From positions 8,617,094 to 8,681,093 of the forward strand of contig NZ_AP018248.1 of NCBI RefSeq assembly GCF_002368295.1: a DNA stretch of 64,000 nt, in the 5' to 3' direction. Within the stretch, counting starts at the first letter, position 1. Each line of letters begins with the position of its first letter. Position numbers and translations under genes: made by a program. Source of the DNA: Tolypothrix tenuis PCC 7101 (GTDB taxonomy: Bacteria > Cyanobacteriota > Cyanobacteriia > Cyanobacteriales > Nostocaceae). Positions 17,566-26,232 of this stretch are shown here, one piece after another. The notes beneath the pieces are model-generated. The model ran no database searches. It was not told where the DNA came from and saw only the letters and a list, made by a program, of their open reading frames with translations.

Positions 17566-18384
17566 TTAATCTGGTAAGACAATATGGCAGGGATGAAGAC
17601 CTCGGTGTTTGATATACTCGCTAGGAGTGCAAAGAGCTAAACTGCGGAAGTCGTGGATAAAATGTGCTTGGTCAAAGTAGCCACAAGTGAAAGCGATATC
17701 ATTCCAATCAGTATGTGTTTTTCCAGCTAATAGAGAAAGAACTCTTCGCAAGCGTTGAATGCGACAAAATAGCTTGGGTGTTAATCCCACATAGTTAGTG
17801 AATAACTGACCAAAGTAACGGGGACTAATACCAATTTGATTTGTAATTTCTCTAACTGTGGGTGGATGTAAATTTGCAAACTGATTTAATGCAAAATCAA
17901 CAACTGGATGTTGTGGGGATGATTGCACCATCATAGTTAGGAGATAATGCTCCAAGATGCGGAAGCGAGTTTCTAATTGGGAAACTTTGAGCAACTTTTC
18001 TCGCAATTCGTCAGCGCGATTGCTCCATAATTCATTGAGCGAGATTACCCGATTATGTAATTCTTTGATGGGAATCTGAAAAAATGGGACAGTACCACCA
18101 GCTTGGAAACGCACGCCCATAACGGATATCTGGCTGTGCTTGTCAATTATCAAGCTTTGAGAATGGATTCCCAAGATTCTCATGCTGCTTGTACTACCGC
18201 ATCGTTCCCCGCTGTTACTATCGTACAGAGGTATTGTATTCTCCCGGAGATTTATCAGTAATTCCATTGAGCCAATCGGTAGCAACTTCACCCGTGATGA
18301 AGGTAAGTTATCGCCCTCACTCGACCACAAAAATTTGACGAACTTAGATAAAGGCGATCGCGGAATATAAGTATGGTAAATCAT
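17566..18384 (-). CDS. AraC-family regulator with DUF6597-type N-terminus
   Basis: A 272-residue regulator. The N-terminus (MIYHTYIPRSPLSKFVKFLW, then GSMELLINL and GVRFQAGG) is the beta-rich DUF6597-like domain. The C-terminus has an AraC double HTH (about 165-260; TVREITNQIGISPRYFGQLF and IAFTCGYFDQAHFIHDFRS). No specific ligand is known. It is 75 bases upstream of the hypothetical gene at 16960 in the same orientation and may control it. Confidence 0.88.
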   Translation of the reverse strand: MIYHTYIPRSPLSKFVKFLWSSEGDNLPSSRVKLLPIGSMELLINLRENTIPLYDSNSGERCGSTSSMRILGIHSQSLIIDKHSQISVMGVRFQAGGTVPFFQIPIKELHNRVISLNELWSNRADELREKLLKVSQLETRFRILEHYLLTMMVQSSPQHPVVDFALNQFANLHPPTVREITNQIGISPRYFGQLFTNYVGLTPKLFCRIQRLRRVLSLLAGKTHTDWNDIAFTCGYFDQAHFIHDFRSLALCTPSEYIKHRGLHPCHIVLPD

Positions 18385-19332
18385 CGTTTTTCCTATAGAA
18401 TTCGCTTTTATTGGGGGAAATTATTTGTGTATTCAGGTGTAAAATTTGTCTCAAATAAATGGTCACACAAACTTTATCTAAAAATGTAAGTTTTTTTGTA
18501 TTTCCAACACAACTAAGATGCTTCTCAAATAATTAGTTAAGAAGCACCTATGCTTTGAATCATAATGTGAGAAAAATTTTGATCCATAAATTAGAAAAGA
18601 GTTAACGAAAATTCAGGCTTTCGCGCTAATCACAAATTAAAACTTTGAATCAAATTATGAGTGAGAGTTAAAATTCTGAATCATAAATAAAGAATGAGTT
18701 GAAAAAACACAATTGGACAAAACTTGCACAAAAAATCCCTGACAAAATTGTTCTAACTTAAACTTTCAATTCAAAATATGGTTCAAATACCCATGTTATA
18801 GTTCAAAACTTTTGTTTTATTAGATATCTGAGTAAAAATCAAATATTTCATTGAACATGCGATCGCCCAACAACAGAGCGATCGCTAACCTCAAATCGTA
18901 GCTGAGTAATAATGATAATCAAGCCAAAGGATTGATACAAATGTTGCTTGTATCAGTCTTTTTATCCCTTATACGATAATCATTATTAGTAAAAAACTCG
19001 AATATAAAAAGTGAACTATAAACTGGATACTCATTTCTGAAGCATATCATGAGTTAAAATCTCAATTTTTAGTTCAAATCACAACATTGTCTATCGTAAA
19101 TAGGGACTCAATTAAGTTGGATTTAAATTTACCCAACAACTTGAATCTTAGCCGCTCTGTTAGAAGTTTCAAGTACTAAAGTAAAACGACAGGAAAACAC
19201 CAAATATGTGACGATAAGTATATATGCATAATATATTTGCTATATCTTAAAACTCTTCCATCGACTAGTTTTCATATTCTCCTGCTGGCGTAAGTTCTTG
19301 CTGATGCTAAAAGAACGCCGTATATTATCAAG
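18385..19332. other. 948-bp AT-rich non-coding region with degenerate repeats
   Basis: No open frame of note. Several imperfect copies of a TTTGAATCATAA-like word followed by GAG/GAGTTAA occur at about 18554, 18578, 18644, 18675 and 18757. Two HIP1 octamers lie close together at about 18860-18890. A terminator-like hairpin lies at 18933-18965. Toward 19000-19130 the words AGTTCAAAT and GAGTTAAAAT recur. I see no tRNA and no recognisable ncRNA family. Confidence 0.5.
18933..18965 (+). terminator. hairpin followed by T-run
   Basis: TGATACAA (18933-18940), seven-base loop, TTGTATCA (18948-18955), then GTCTTTTTATCCC. This is an intrinsic-terminator shape on the + strand, although no + strand gene is visible upstream in this gap. 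It may end an unannotated transcript. Confidence 0.5.
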
Positions 19333-21015
19333 CTACTCGTGAGTTGTACTATCCGGCATGATTGCACCAGTGAGCTTTGCATTTTCCAATGTAGCTCCAC
19401 TTAGGTTTGCGTCTTTTAAATTAGCTTTTTCTAGCTTGGCATGATTCAAGTTCGATCCACGCAAGTCTGCTCCAGTTAGGTTAGCTCCTATCAGGTTCAA
19501 TCCATAGAGAGTTGCACCACAGAGATTTGCTTTACTTAAATTTGCTCCACTGAAGTTAGCGTTGATACTTAAACCAACCAAATTTACCCCACTAAGGTTA
19601 GCACCGCTGAAATTTGGAGCATTAAATTTTGCGTTTTTCAAGTTTGCATTACACAATTCTGCGGCTGTTAAGTTAGTGCAATTTAAGTCTGCTTGCATCA
19701 GGTTGGCTGTATTGAGTTTGGCAGCAGTTAAGTTAGCACCAGCCAACTTTGTCTCACTCAATTTTGCTCCACTCATATCCGCTTGAATTAGTTTTGTGTT
19801 GCAAAGATTTGCTCTAGTTAAATTCGCACCACTTAAGTTAGCTTCACTTAAATCCGCACCTTCCAGGCTTGCTGAGTTGATGTTTGCCCATTTTAAGTTG
19901 GCTCCAGTTAGGTTAACTTGTTTTAAGTCAGCACCAGCTAAATTAGCATTTGTTAATGATGAACACGGAGCTATCAAATAGGCATTTTTTTCAGGAACAA
20001 AATCTGTAGGAAAGACAGTATTTTCATTGTAAATCGCTTGTTCTAGATTTGCTCCAGTTAGGTTTGCTCCTTCCAAATTTGCTTCTAAAAGATTAGCATT
20101 ACTCAAATTAGCATTACTTAAGTCAGCACCAATCAGCTTTGCTTTTCTCAAGTTAGCCCCAGTTAAATTTGCTCCGCTTAAGTTTGCTTCGCTAAGGTTG
20201 ATATCACAAATATAAGCGCCACTGAGATTAGCTTTTCTTAGTGTTGCTTTCTCTAGATTTACCGAGGTTAGTCTTATCTTTAACAGGGATGCACCGTCTA
20301 AGTTAGCTTCACTCAATTTTGTACTATGTAGAGTTGTATCGCTAAGATTTGCTCCAGTCAGGTCTGCTTTACTCAGATTGATATTGCTGAAATTTTTTCC
20401 ATTCAAATTTATTTTTCTCAGATTTTTCTCAGTAAAATCACGTTCTCTAGCATCATACAAACTTAAGAAGTCTTCGGAGTTAATAGGTATTTCCTGGACT
20501 GACTCCTGGGCTGCATAAATTCTATTGGCTAGCCACATCATTCTCTCAATCTTGAAGTCTTGCTCACTAAAAGCTCTGCTATTTTGAGCCTGTTCTTCAG
20601 TTATATCAATTAGATTATCTTGCTCTGTTTCGTCAAGAGAAACATTTTCGACAATAGTAACTGTATCTAGTGTTGGTTTTTGCAGTTCAACCCTTTCAAA
20701 AAACTTTTTTACTATTTCGTCATCATCAATATCTACTTTCTCAGTAGTTGTGTTAGTAACATCATTATTATTTAAATTATTCAAACTGTTACTCAAAATA
20801 GATGAATGATTGAAGTGCTGTTGCAACTCAGCAACTTGTGCAGTTAACTGCGAAATTGCCTCTTCCATACATTGAATCTGCTGTAACTCAGGCCTGTTCT
20901 GGAACTCCTGTTTCAAGGCATCAAAATAGTGTTTGAGCCAGGCAATATTTTTCCTTCGCAGATGTTGCTCTGCTTCCAACTGTTCTATCCGTGCAGCTAA
21001 AGATGCTAAATCCAT
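19333..21015 (-). CDS. pentapeptide-repeat protein with N-terminal coiled coil
   Basis: About 560 residues. The first 60 or so, from MDLASLAARIEQLEAEQHLR, are predicted coiled coil, followed by an acidic linker. From about residue 190 on, the sequence is almost entirely A(N/D)LxX pentapeptide repeats (for example ANLSGANLTGANLRKAK), forming a right-handed beta-helix. One short break (FPTDFVPEKNAYLIAPCSS) interrupts the helix near the middle. I prefer ATG 21015 over an ATG at 21153, whose extra 46 residues look non-conserved. Such proteins are abundant in Nostocales; their partners are unknown. It stands immediately upstream of, and divergent to, the pPIWI-RE operon. Confidence 0.88.
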   Translation of the reverse strand: MDLASLAARIEQLEAEQHLRRKNIAWLKHYFDALKQEFQNRPELQQIQCMEEAISQLTAQVAELQQHFNHSSILSNSLNNLNNNDVTNTTTEKVDIDDDEIVKKFFERVELQKPTLDTVTIVENVSLDETEQDNLIDITEEQAQNSRAFSEQDFKIERMMWLANRIYAAQESVQEIPINSEDFLSLYDARERDFTEKNLRKINLNGKNFSNINLSKADLTGANLSDTTLHSTKLSEANLDGASLLKIRLTSVNLEKATLRKANLSGAYICDINLSEANLSGANLTGANLRKAKLIGADLSNANLSNANLLEANLEGANLTGANLEQAIYNENTVFPTDFVPEKNAYLIAPCSSLTNANLAGADLKQVNLTGANLKWANINSASLEGADLSEANLSGANLTRANLCNTKLIQADMSGAKLSETKLAGANLTAAKLNTANLMQADLNCTNLTAAELCNANLKNAKFNAPNFSGANLSGVNLVGLSINANFSGANLSKANLCGATLYGLNLIGANLTGADLRGSNLNHAKLEKANLKDANLSGATLENAKLTGAIMPDSTTHE

Positions 21016-21145
21016 TTTTGAGCTAAAGATATTTATCAAATTATTGTCAACAGTTGTGTAATCGATACTACTGAGTACTAACTCAGTAGTTTTTTGCAAC
21101 CCTACATATAAATATTGCCCAGAATCAAACCCAAAGTAGCAGCCA

Positions 21146-21259
21146 ATGCTCATACAGCAAAACTTAGCTTTGGAAGCATTTGGCTTTGATTCCCATCTGG
21201 GAGATCTGGGATTGCTCTTTCAATGGCTTAATGCGTGTGGTGAAAACAGGTATCGCTGA
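21146..21259 (+). pseudogene. short coding-like remnant (37 codons)
   Basis: The frame reads MLIQQNLALEAFGFDSHLG and ends LNACGENRYR. The composition is protein-like and could be the C-terminal tail of a lost gene, perhaps a transposase, but I cannot name it. It lies in the divergent promoter region of the pPIWI-RE operon. Confidence 0.25.
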
Positions 21260-21328
21260 ACTGGCATTTTAAGCTTTTCTCTAAAAATGGAAACATTGGA
21301 AACTTTATAGAAACATGACAAATTTTTC

Positions 21329-21357
21329 TTGACCCTGAATGAAGGAAGTGCCAAAAT
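21329..21357 (+). promoter_or_regulatory. putative promoter of the pPIWI-RE operon
   Basis: TTGACC (21329-21334) is 17 bp from CAAAAT (21352-21357), a weak sigma-70 pair. AGGAG lies 8 bases upstream of ATG 21390. No obvious operator dyad is seen, but the first gene itself encodes a winged HTH and may autoregulate. Confidence 0.4.
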
Positions 21358-21389
21358 TGGGCAAACAAGCGCGATTAGGAGACTGATCG

Positions 21390-22700
21390 ATGAAAGCCAC
21401 CAGACATCGAGACAAAATTTTGGCAGCGCTACGGGAATGGTTTCGCATTCACAAACAGGCACCCACTCTGGAAGAGTTCTGTGCTGAACTGGGAATGCAA
21501 CCCCGTCAGAAAGCAACGCTGCAACGATGGTTGCAGACGATGCGAGGTATCGATGTGGATTGGGAAGATAATGCTGCTCGCAGCCTTCGCTTGCTTACCC
21601 CTGACCCAGAAGAACCTGGGCTACAAATACCTGTAACAGAAACATTGCGATATCTGGCCACTGGCTTGACAGAATGGGAGAAACGAGAACCCGAACACAG
21701 ATCGCATATTCCCAAAGCCCTGCGCGTGGGGATGTCCAGAATGTACTTAACATCTTTGCTCTCTGGAGATGAACAGGCCCCTTCAAACCTGCCAGAATTT
21801 TTTGACTGGGCAAAAAAACCAGTTGTTCAATGGAAACCCGCAATAGAGATTAAACACCTTTCGCCGGAAGTCACTTTTATAGAAGATGGGATAGCTTCTG
21901 ACTTTGCCCTCCAGTGGCAGGTTACGGGTGCTGATGTAGAAATGCAGGTGCAAGAGAAAGTCCTGCAAGATGTTCTGGAATACTGTCGAGCCAACCAACT
22001 AGAAGAAAATTATCGCACTTTAAGAAAGCTGATTATTGAGCGTCCTATCCTCCCATACTCTGAATATCGCCGCCTTTTGTCTTCATCTCAATTAAGACCT
22101 CTACGCGATTTCTTATTGCAAATCTATGTAGATTTAGTTGACCTAACCAGTGAAAGTACTTACCATTTCTGCCCCCGCTGCAAATATATAATGCGCCGTC
22201 GTCGAGATGGAACTTATAACTGTCGGAACATGACTTGTGAACAGCTGAGTGCAAAACTCCGCCTCCCTCCCCAACCGCAAATTCCCAAGCATGAGGCAGA
22301 AAATTGGAAAGCTGTTACTCCTGGCGTACATCGGTACGGCACACTGCCAGGAATTTGGGAAATTCAGCTAGCCCAAGCCCTTACAAAACTGGGAGTACGC
22401 GTCACTCTTTGGCCGGAGATTGATGAATTCGACTTACTCGTGGAGTTTAGCAAGAAAGTCCGCTGGGCGATTGATGTCAAAGATTGGTCGTACCTTGATG
22501 AGCAGCGTTTGAAGAAAGTGCAGTATCGCTTTGATACTACAGAAACCTTTATCGTCTTTCCCGATGAGCGAAATGATGTATTGCGAATTGAGGTGGAACG
22601 TCAAAGACTCGAACCTGAATTAGACTCTGTGCGTTTGAAGCTGGTTAGCGAAATTATCTCCCAGGCTAAAAAAATTCTGGAGAAGAAAAATCATGCGTAA
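21390..22700 (+). CDS. pPIWI-RE system: wHTH / zinc-ribbon / restriction-endonuclease-fold protein
   Basis: A 436-residue protein. Residues 1-70 form a LexA-like winged HTH (ILAALREWFRIHKQAPTLEE). Residues about 260-282 carry a zinc ribbon (CPRCKY and NCRNMTC). Residues about 335-400 look like a PD-(D/E)xK nuclease core: EIDEFDLLVEF followed by WAIDVKDW (Asp ~348, Asp-Val-Lys ~362-364). This architecture corresponds to the REase component (pPIWI_RE_Y) of the three-gene pPIWI-RE systems. It overlaps the helicase gene by 8 bases, so the two are translationally coupled. Expected role: DNA cleavage directed by the PIWI protein. No active-site damage is seen. Confidence 0.82.
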   Translation: MKATRHRDKILAALREWFRIHKQAPTLEEFCAELGMQPRQKATLQRWLQTMRGIDVDWEDNAARSLRLLTPDPEEPGLQIPVTETLRYLATGLTEWEKREPEHRSHIPKALRVGMSRMYLTSLLSGDEQAPSNLPEFFDWAKKPVVQWKPAIEIKHLSPEVTFIEDGIASDFALQWQVTGADVEMQVQEKVLQDVLEYCRANQLEENYRTLRKLIIERPILPYSEYRRLLSSSQLRPLRDFLLQIYVDLVDLTSESTYHFCPRCKYIMRRRRDGTYNCRNMTCEQLSAKLRLPPQPQIPKHEAENWKAVTPGVHRYGTLPGIWEIQLAQALTKLGVRVTLWPEIDEFDLLVEFSKKVRWAIDVKDWSYLDEQRLKKVQYRFDTTETFIVFPDERNDVLRIEVERQRLEPELDSVRLKLVSEIISQAKKILEKKNHA

Positions 22701-25700
22701 CATTTCTCAATGGGGCAAGCCATTACGCCAAGCCCTTCGCAAATCACAGGAATTAAAAGCTTATGTAGAAGAGACCTTACCTGATGCGGAGGCTAATCTA
22801 CAGCAGCGGGAAATAGCACGTCTTGCCTTACTGATTGCTGAGGTCGAATTAGGGTTGACTTTACTGATGGAGGTAGCAAAAGAAGAAAGTGCAACTTCTG
22901 TATCAACGTTACTTTTGGGATACCGTTTCCCTGTCGAAGCACTTAAAAGTGATGAAAACTGGCTCCTTGTAAAAAAAGCGCGTTTTTACCTCGTGCGCCG
23001 CAAAGGAAGGCAATGGGAACGCTCTTTGGCTGAATATATCAAACTACCTGAAATTATCAGAATATTCAGCTTAAACGATATTAACGATGTTCCCCAATGT
23101 ATCCCGTCTAGCACCTACCCCCAGCGCTTACAGCTATATCGCCAAACCCTATCAATCACTCCGCAACACAAAAAACGAAAAGTCAAACTAGCAACTTCTG
23201 GATACTGGTATGCCAAAGTTTCCCACAATGGTCATTCTCCAGTCGAGGTTCCCATAAATATTCCGGAAACTGTTGCTAATCTTGCGCCTTCACCACAAAT
23301 ATCTTTTCAGCGCACGCGTCAGGGCATTAACCCTAGCTATACCGTTACTTTAAAAAAGTTATGGGAAACTGCTCAAGAAATGGATGAAAAACTAGCGCAA
23401 GCTAAGTATGAGCCAGAAAATTATCATCAACGCCTTAAAGGAATTGCCTTAAGGTTATACGACTCATCAATAGATGATTTTCAAGCTTCCCAAGCAGATA
23501 CCGAACTGGAACTAGAGCAACTTGTCCACATTGTCGGTTTATTGAACGTGGGCAAATCTACACTGCTGGAAGTTCTCATTTACCACTTTGCCAAACAAGG
23601 ATATCGCTGTGCATTGCTTGTCAATGATGTTGTCGCAGCAGTGCGTATCGCTTCTTTATTTCGAGATGGCTTGGGAATTCTGGCGGCCCCTGTGTTGGGA
23701 AGCAGCGATCGCTTGCAACACTTAGAAAAAGTTTATGAACCGATTTTGTCCACCAAGGGTGAAGAAATAGAAGCAGGAGCAATTCACCCCGCATGGCGTT
23801 GGTTTAGTCCCGTCTGCCCGCTACTGGCTTTAGTGCCATCAGAGGATAAGTGGGAGTTTGGCGACGAACCCTGCCATAATCTTTACCAAAAACAAACCCT
23901 AACTCAGAACGATCATTCCAACGCAGAAGATGAGGATTTAGAAGATTTGGAGGAGGGTGAGACTGAAGATAAATATACCTGTCCCTTTTATTACAAATGT
24001 CCGCGTCACCAATTAGAACAAGACATAGCCCAAGCTATGTTGTGGGTATTAACCCCAGCCAGCTTTATTCATACTCGTGTTCCTCTCCAAGTTTTTGCCG
24101 AAAAACTAACTTTCGCTGAAGCCGTTTACCGTGAATGTGAGTTTTTCTTCGTTGATGAAGCTGACAGAGTACAGGTACAGTTTGATGAAGCTTGTGCCCC
24201 TGATGAAGTCTTAGTGGATGCCTCTGGAAACTCCTTATTAAATAAGTTAGGAATCAAATTTGCTACTACCATTTACAATTCAGATCGCCGCAGCATGGCA
24301 GCTGAACTTGTGGCTGCGGCAAAAAGAGCCAATGACTACGCTCAAATTGCTACAGACCTAATTCTCCCTCGACTTCACAACCAGCCAAAACTGGTGGAAT
24401 GGGTGGGACATAACCCCTTCACAGGTCGTTCGCTGTTCGCCCATATTATCCGCGACATTCTGGAAACACCGGAAACTGAGGAACAAGAATTATCTCCCCA
24501 GTTCAGCCGAGCCGAACGCAGCAAACAACGGCATCAACGGATAGAGGCGGGTTTACCTCCTGAAGAGGAACGCCAGCGCCGTAAAAAAGTCATGCAAACA
24601 CTAGAGGGATTTTTGCAATCTCCCCTGAATCGACGGCAAGGAGGAGAACTTTCAGACCTTGCCTTGAGCCTACTTAGTGCCGAAAATGATGCTTTGGCAT
24701 TAGCTGAGGTTGCTGATTGGTTGCACAAATGGTTGGAATCTCTAGGAATTTCTATTGAAGAAAAAACCAAGTTTGAAGAAGTTAAGCGCCATATGCACTT
24801 AGCTATCCTGGTGACGGTACTCAACGACAGACTGGGTTTTTTAGTTGACAACCTCAACGCACTGATGCGGGCGCGGGTCATTGATCTACACGATACTAGT
24901 TTGGCTTTAGTGTATCGCCCACCCCGTGACTATCTGCCAGTTGTGCCATCTTCACCAGTTGGCAATATCTTGGGTTTTAGATATACCCGTGACCGCAGCA
25001 ACATATCTGGTGGGAAGTTAGAGTATTTCCGCTATGTTGGGCTGGGTCGCTATTTACTGCTTAATTTCTCCACTCTGTTTGCTGTTGATGGTTGGCAAGG
25101 CCCCCATACAGTGCTGATTTCAGGTACGAGTTACGCTCCAGGAACACCTGCTTATCACATCACAACCAAGCCTACTATATTGCTAGAACCTGCTAGTGAT
25201 AATGACACTGCTGGTGACGCAGGAATTAGCGAAAGTGAATTTTTCTTCAAACCTCAACAAAACACAGCAGGATATCATATTGCTTTGTCTGGACTGCCGC
25301 CTGCTGAGAGAAAAAAAGCTGCTGATGATATGGTTAAAGCTATTTGTCGCAGCCCTGGAGAAGCCAAAAGCTTTATTGCTGAGTTATTTGAAACGTTAAA
25401 AGAGAAAGAACACAAAGACCCAAAACGGTGGAAAGATCGCCAACGCTTGCTGCTGATCACTAATAGCTATAACGAAGCAGAGTTGGTTGAATCGATTTTA
25501 AAACCCCTTTACCGCGTTGAAAATCTTGATGGCATTACCACCCTACGCCGTGACAATGCTCCTGCTCACTTGAGTGGTATCCGTCGGGGAAAAATACGAG
25601 ATGTCGCTAAACTTCCCACTCAGATTGTCGTTGCTCCTTTAATGGCACTGGAGCGGGGTCACAATATTCTCAACGAGAACCGGATAGCTGCATTTGGGGC

Positions 25701-26232
25701 GGCGGTATTCTTGAGCCGACCAATGCCAGTTCCTGATGACTGGCAAACTACCGTCCAGCAGCTTAATCATTGGGCACTGGAAAGGTCTGCCGATTTGAGT
25801 CTTTATCAAGCAATGCAAAAACGAGGTGATGCTCTGACGCTGAAGAATGTAGAAAATGAGTTCTACCAATATGCGGTAGCAAAGATGCTTGACTTGAACT
25901 GTCGAGCAATGTCCTTCAAGCAGTTGACCTATGATGAACGGTCTGTACTCTGCTGGACGCAATTTGTAAGTATTTGGCAAATTGTTGGCCGCTTAGTACG
26001 GGGTGGTGTACCTTGCATTGTCCATTTTCTAGATACCAAGTTTGCACCTAAATCAGTTGACAGCCAACTCGATAGTGAAGTCACCTCACTTTTAGTTGGC
26101 ATTATTCAAGAACTTCAACTTGCTATAGATGCACAAAGCAACCAACCTTGGCAAAGAAGTTTAGCCAAATCGCTGTACGGAGCTTTCTTCAGAGCACTCA
26201 AAACAACAAAGGGATTACATTATGAGTTTTAA
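22693..26232 (+). CDS. pPIWI-RE system: DinG/XPD-like superfamily 2 helicase
   Basis: An 1179-residue protein. Walker A GLLNVGKST at about 281-289, Walker B VDEAD at about 487-491 and motif VI IVGRLVRGG at about 1098-1105 mark an SF2 helicase. Four cysteines between Walker A and B (CPLLA ~375, EPCHN ~394, CPFYYKCP ~430-437) are placed like the Fe-S ligands of DinG/XPD helicases. Between motifs lies a large charged insertion. The 3' end overlaps the PIWI gene start by 11 bases. In the family, this helicase is predicted to unwind target duplexes or R-loops for the PIWI partner. It appears intact. Confidence 0.82.
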   Translation: MRNISQWGKPLRQALRKSQELKAYVEETLPDAEANLQQREIARLALLIAEVELGLTLLMEVAKEESATSVSTLLLGYRFPVEALKSDENWLLVKKARFYLVRRKGRQWERSLAEYIKLPEIIRIFSLNDINDVPQCIPSSTYPQRLQLYRQTLSITPQHKKRKVKLATSGYWYAKVSHNGHSPVEVPINIPETVANLAPSPQISFQRTRQGINPSYTVTLKKLWETAQEMDEKLAQAKYEPENYHQRLKGIALRLYDSSIDDFQASQADTELELEQLVHIVGLLNVGKSTLLEVLIYHFAKQGYRCALLVNDVVAAVRIASLFRDGLGILAAPVLGSSDRLQHLEKVYEPILSTKGEEIEAGAIHPAWRWFSPVCPLLALVPSEDKWEFGDEPCHNLYQKQTLTQNDHSNAEDEDLEDLEEGETEDKYTCPFYYKCPRHQLEQDIAQAMLWVLTPASFIHTRVPLQVFAEKLTFAEAVYRECEFFFVDEADRVQVQFDEACAPDEVLVDASGNSLLNKLGIKFATTIYNSDRRSMAAELVAAAKRANDYAQIATDLILPRLHNQPKLVEWVGHNPFTGRSLFAHIIRDILETPETEEQELSPQFSRAERSKQRHQRIEAGLPPEEERQRRKKVMQTLEGFLQSPLNRRQGGELSDLALSLLSAENDALALAEVADWLHKWLESLGISIEEKTKFEEVKRHMHLAILVTVLNDRLGFLVDNLNALMRARVIDLHDTSLALVYRPPRDYLPVVPSSPVGNILGFRYTRDRSNISGGKLEYFRYVGLGRYLLLNFSTLFAVDGWQGPHTVLISGTSYAPGTPAYHITTKPTILLEPASDNDTAGDAGISESEFFFKPQQNTAGYHIALSGLPPAERKKAADDMVKAICRSPGEAKSFIAELFETLKEKEHKDPKRWKDRQRLLLITNSYNEAELVESILKPLYRVENLDGITTLRRDNAPAHLSGIRRGKIRDVAKLPTQIVVAPLMALERGHNILNENRIAAFGAAVFLSRPMPVPDDWQTTVQQLNHWALERSADLSLYQAMQKRGDALTLKNVENEFYQYAVAKMLDLNCRAMSFKQLTYDERSVLCWTQFVSIWQIVGRLVRGGVPCIVHFLDTKFAPKSVDSQLDSEVTSLLVGIIQELQLAIDAQSNQPWQRSLAKSLYGAFFRALKTTKGLHYEF

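Noticed and set aside
19562..19981. + strand frames opposite the pentapeptide-repeat gene
   Set aside because: Repetitive KLAPLKFA-like sequence is the antisense of A(N/D)LxX repeats.
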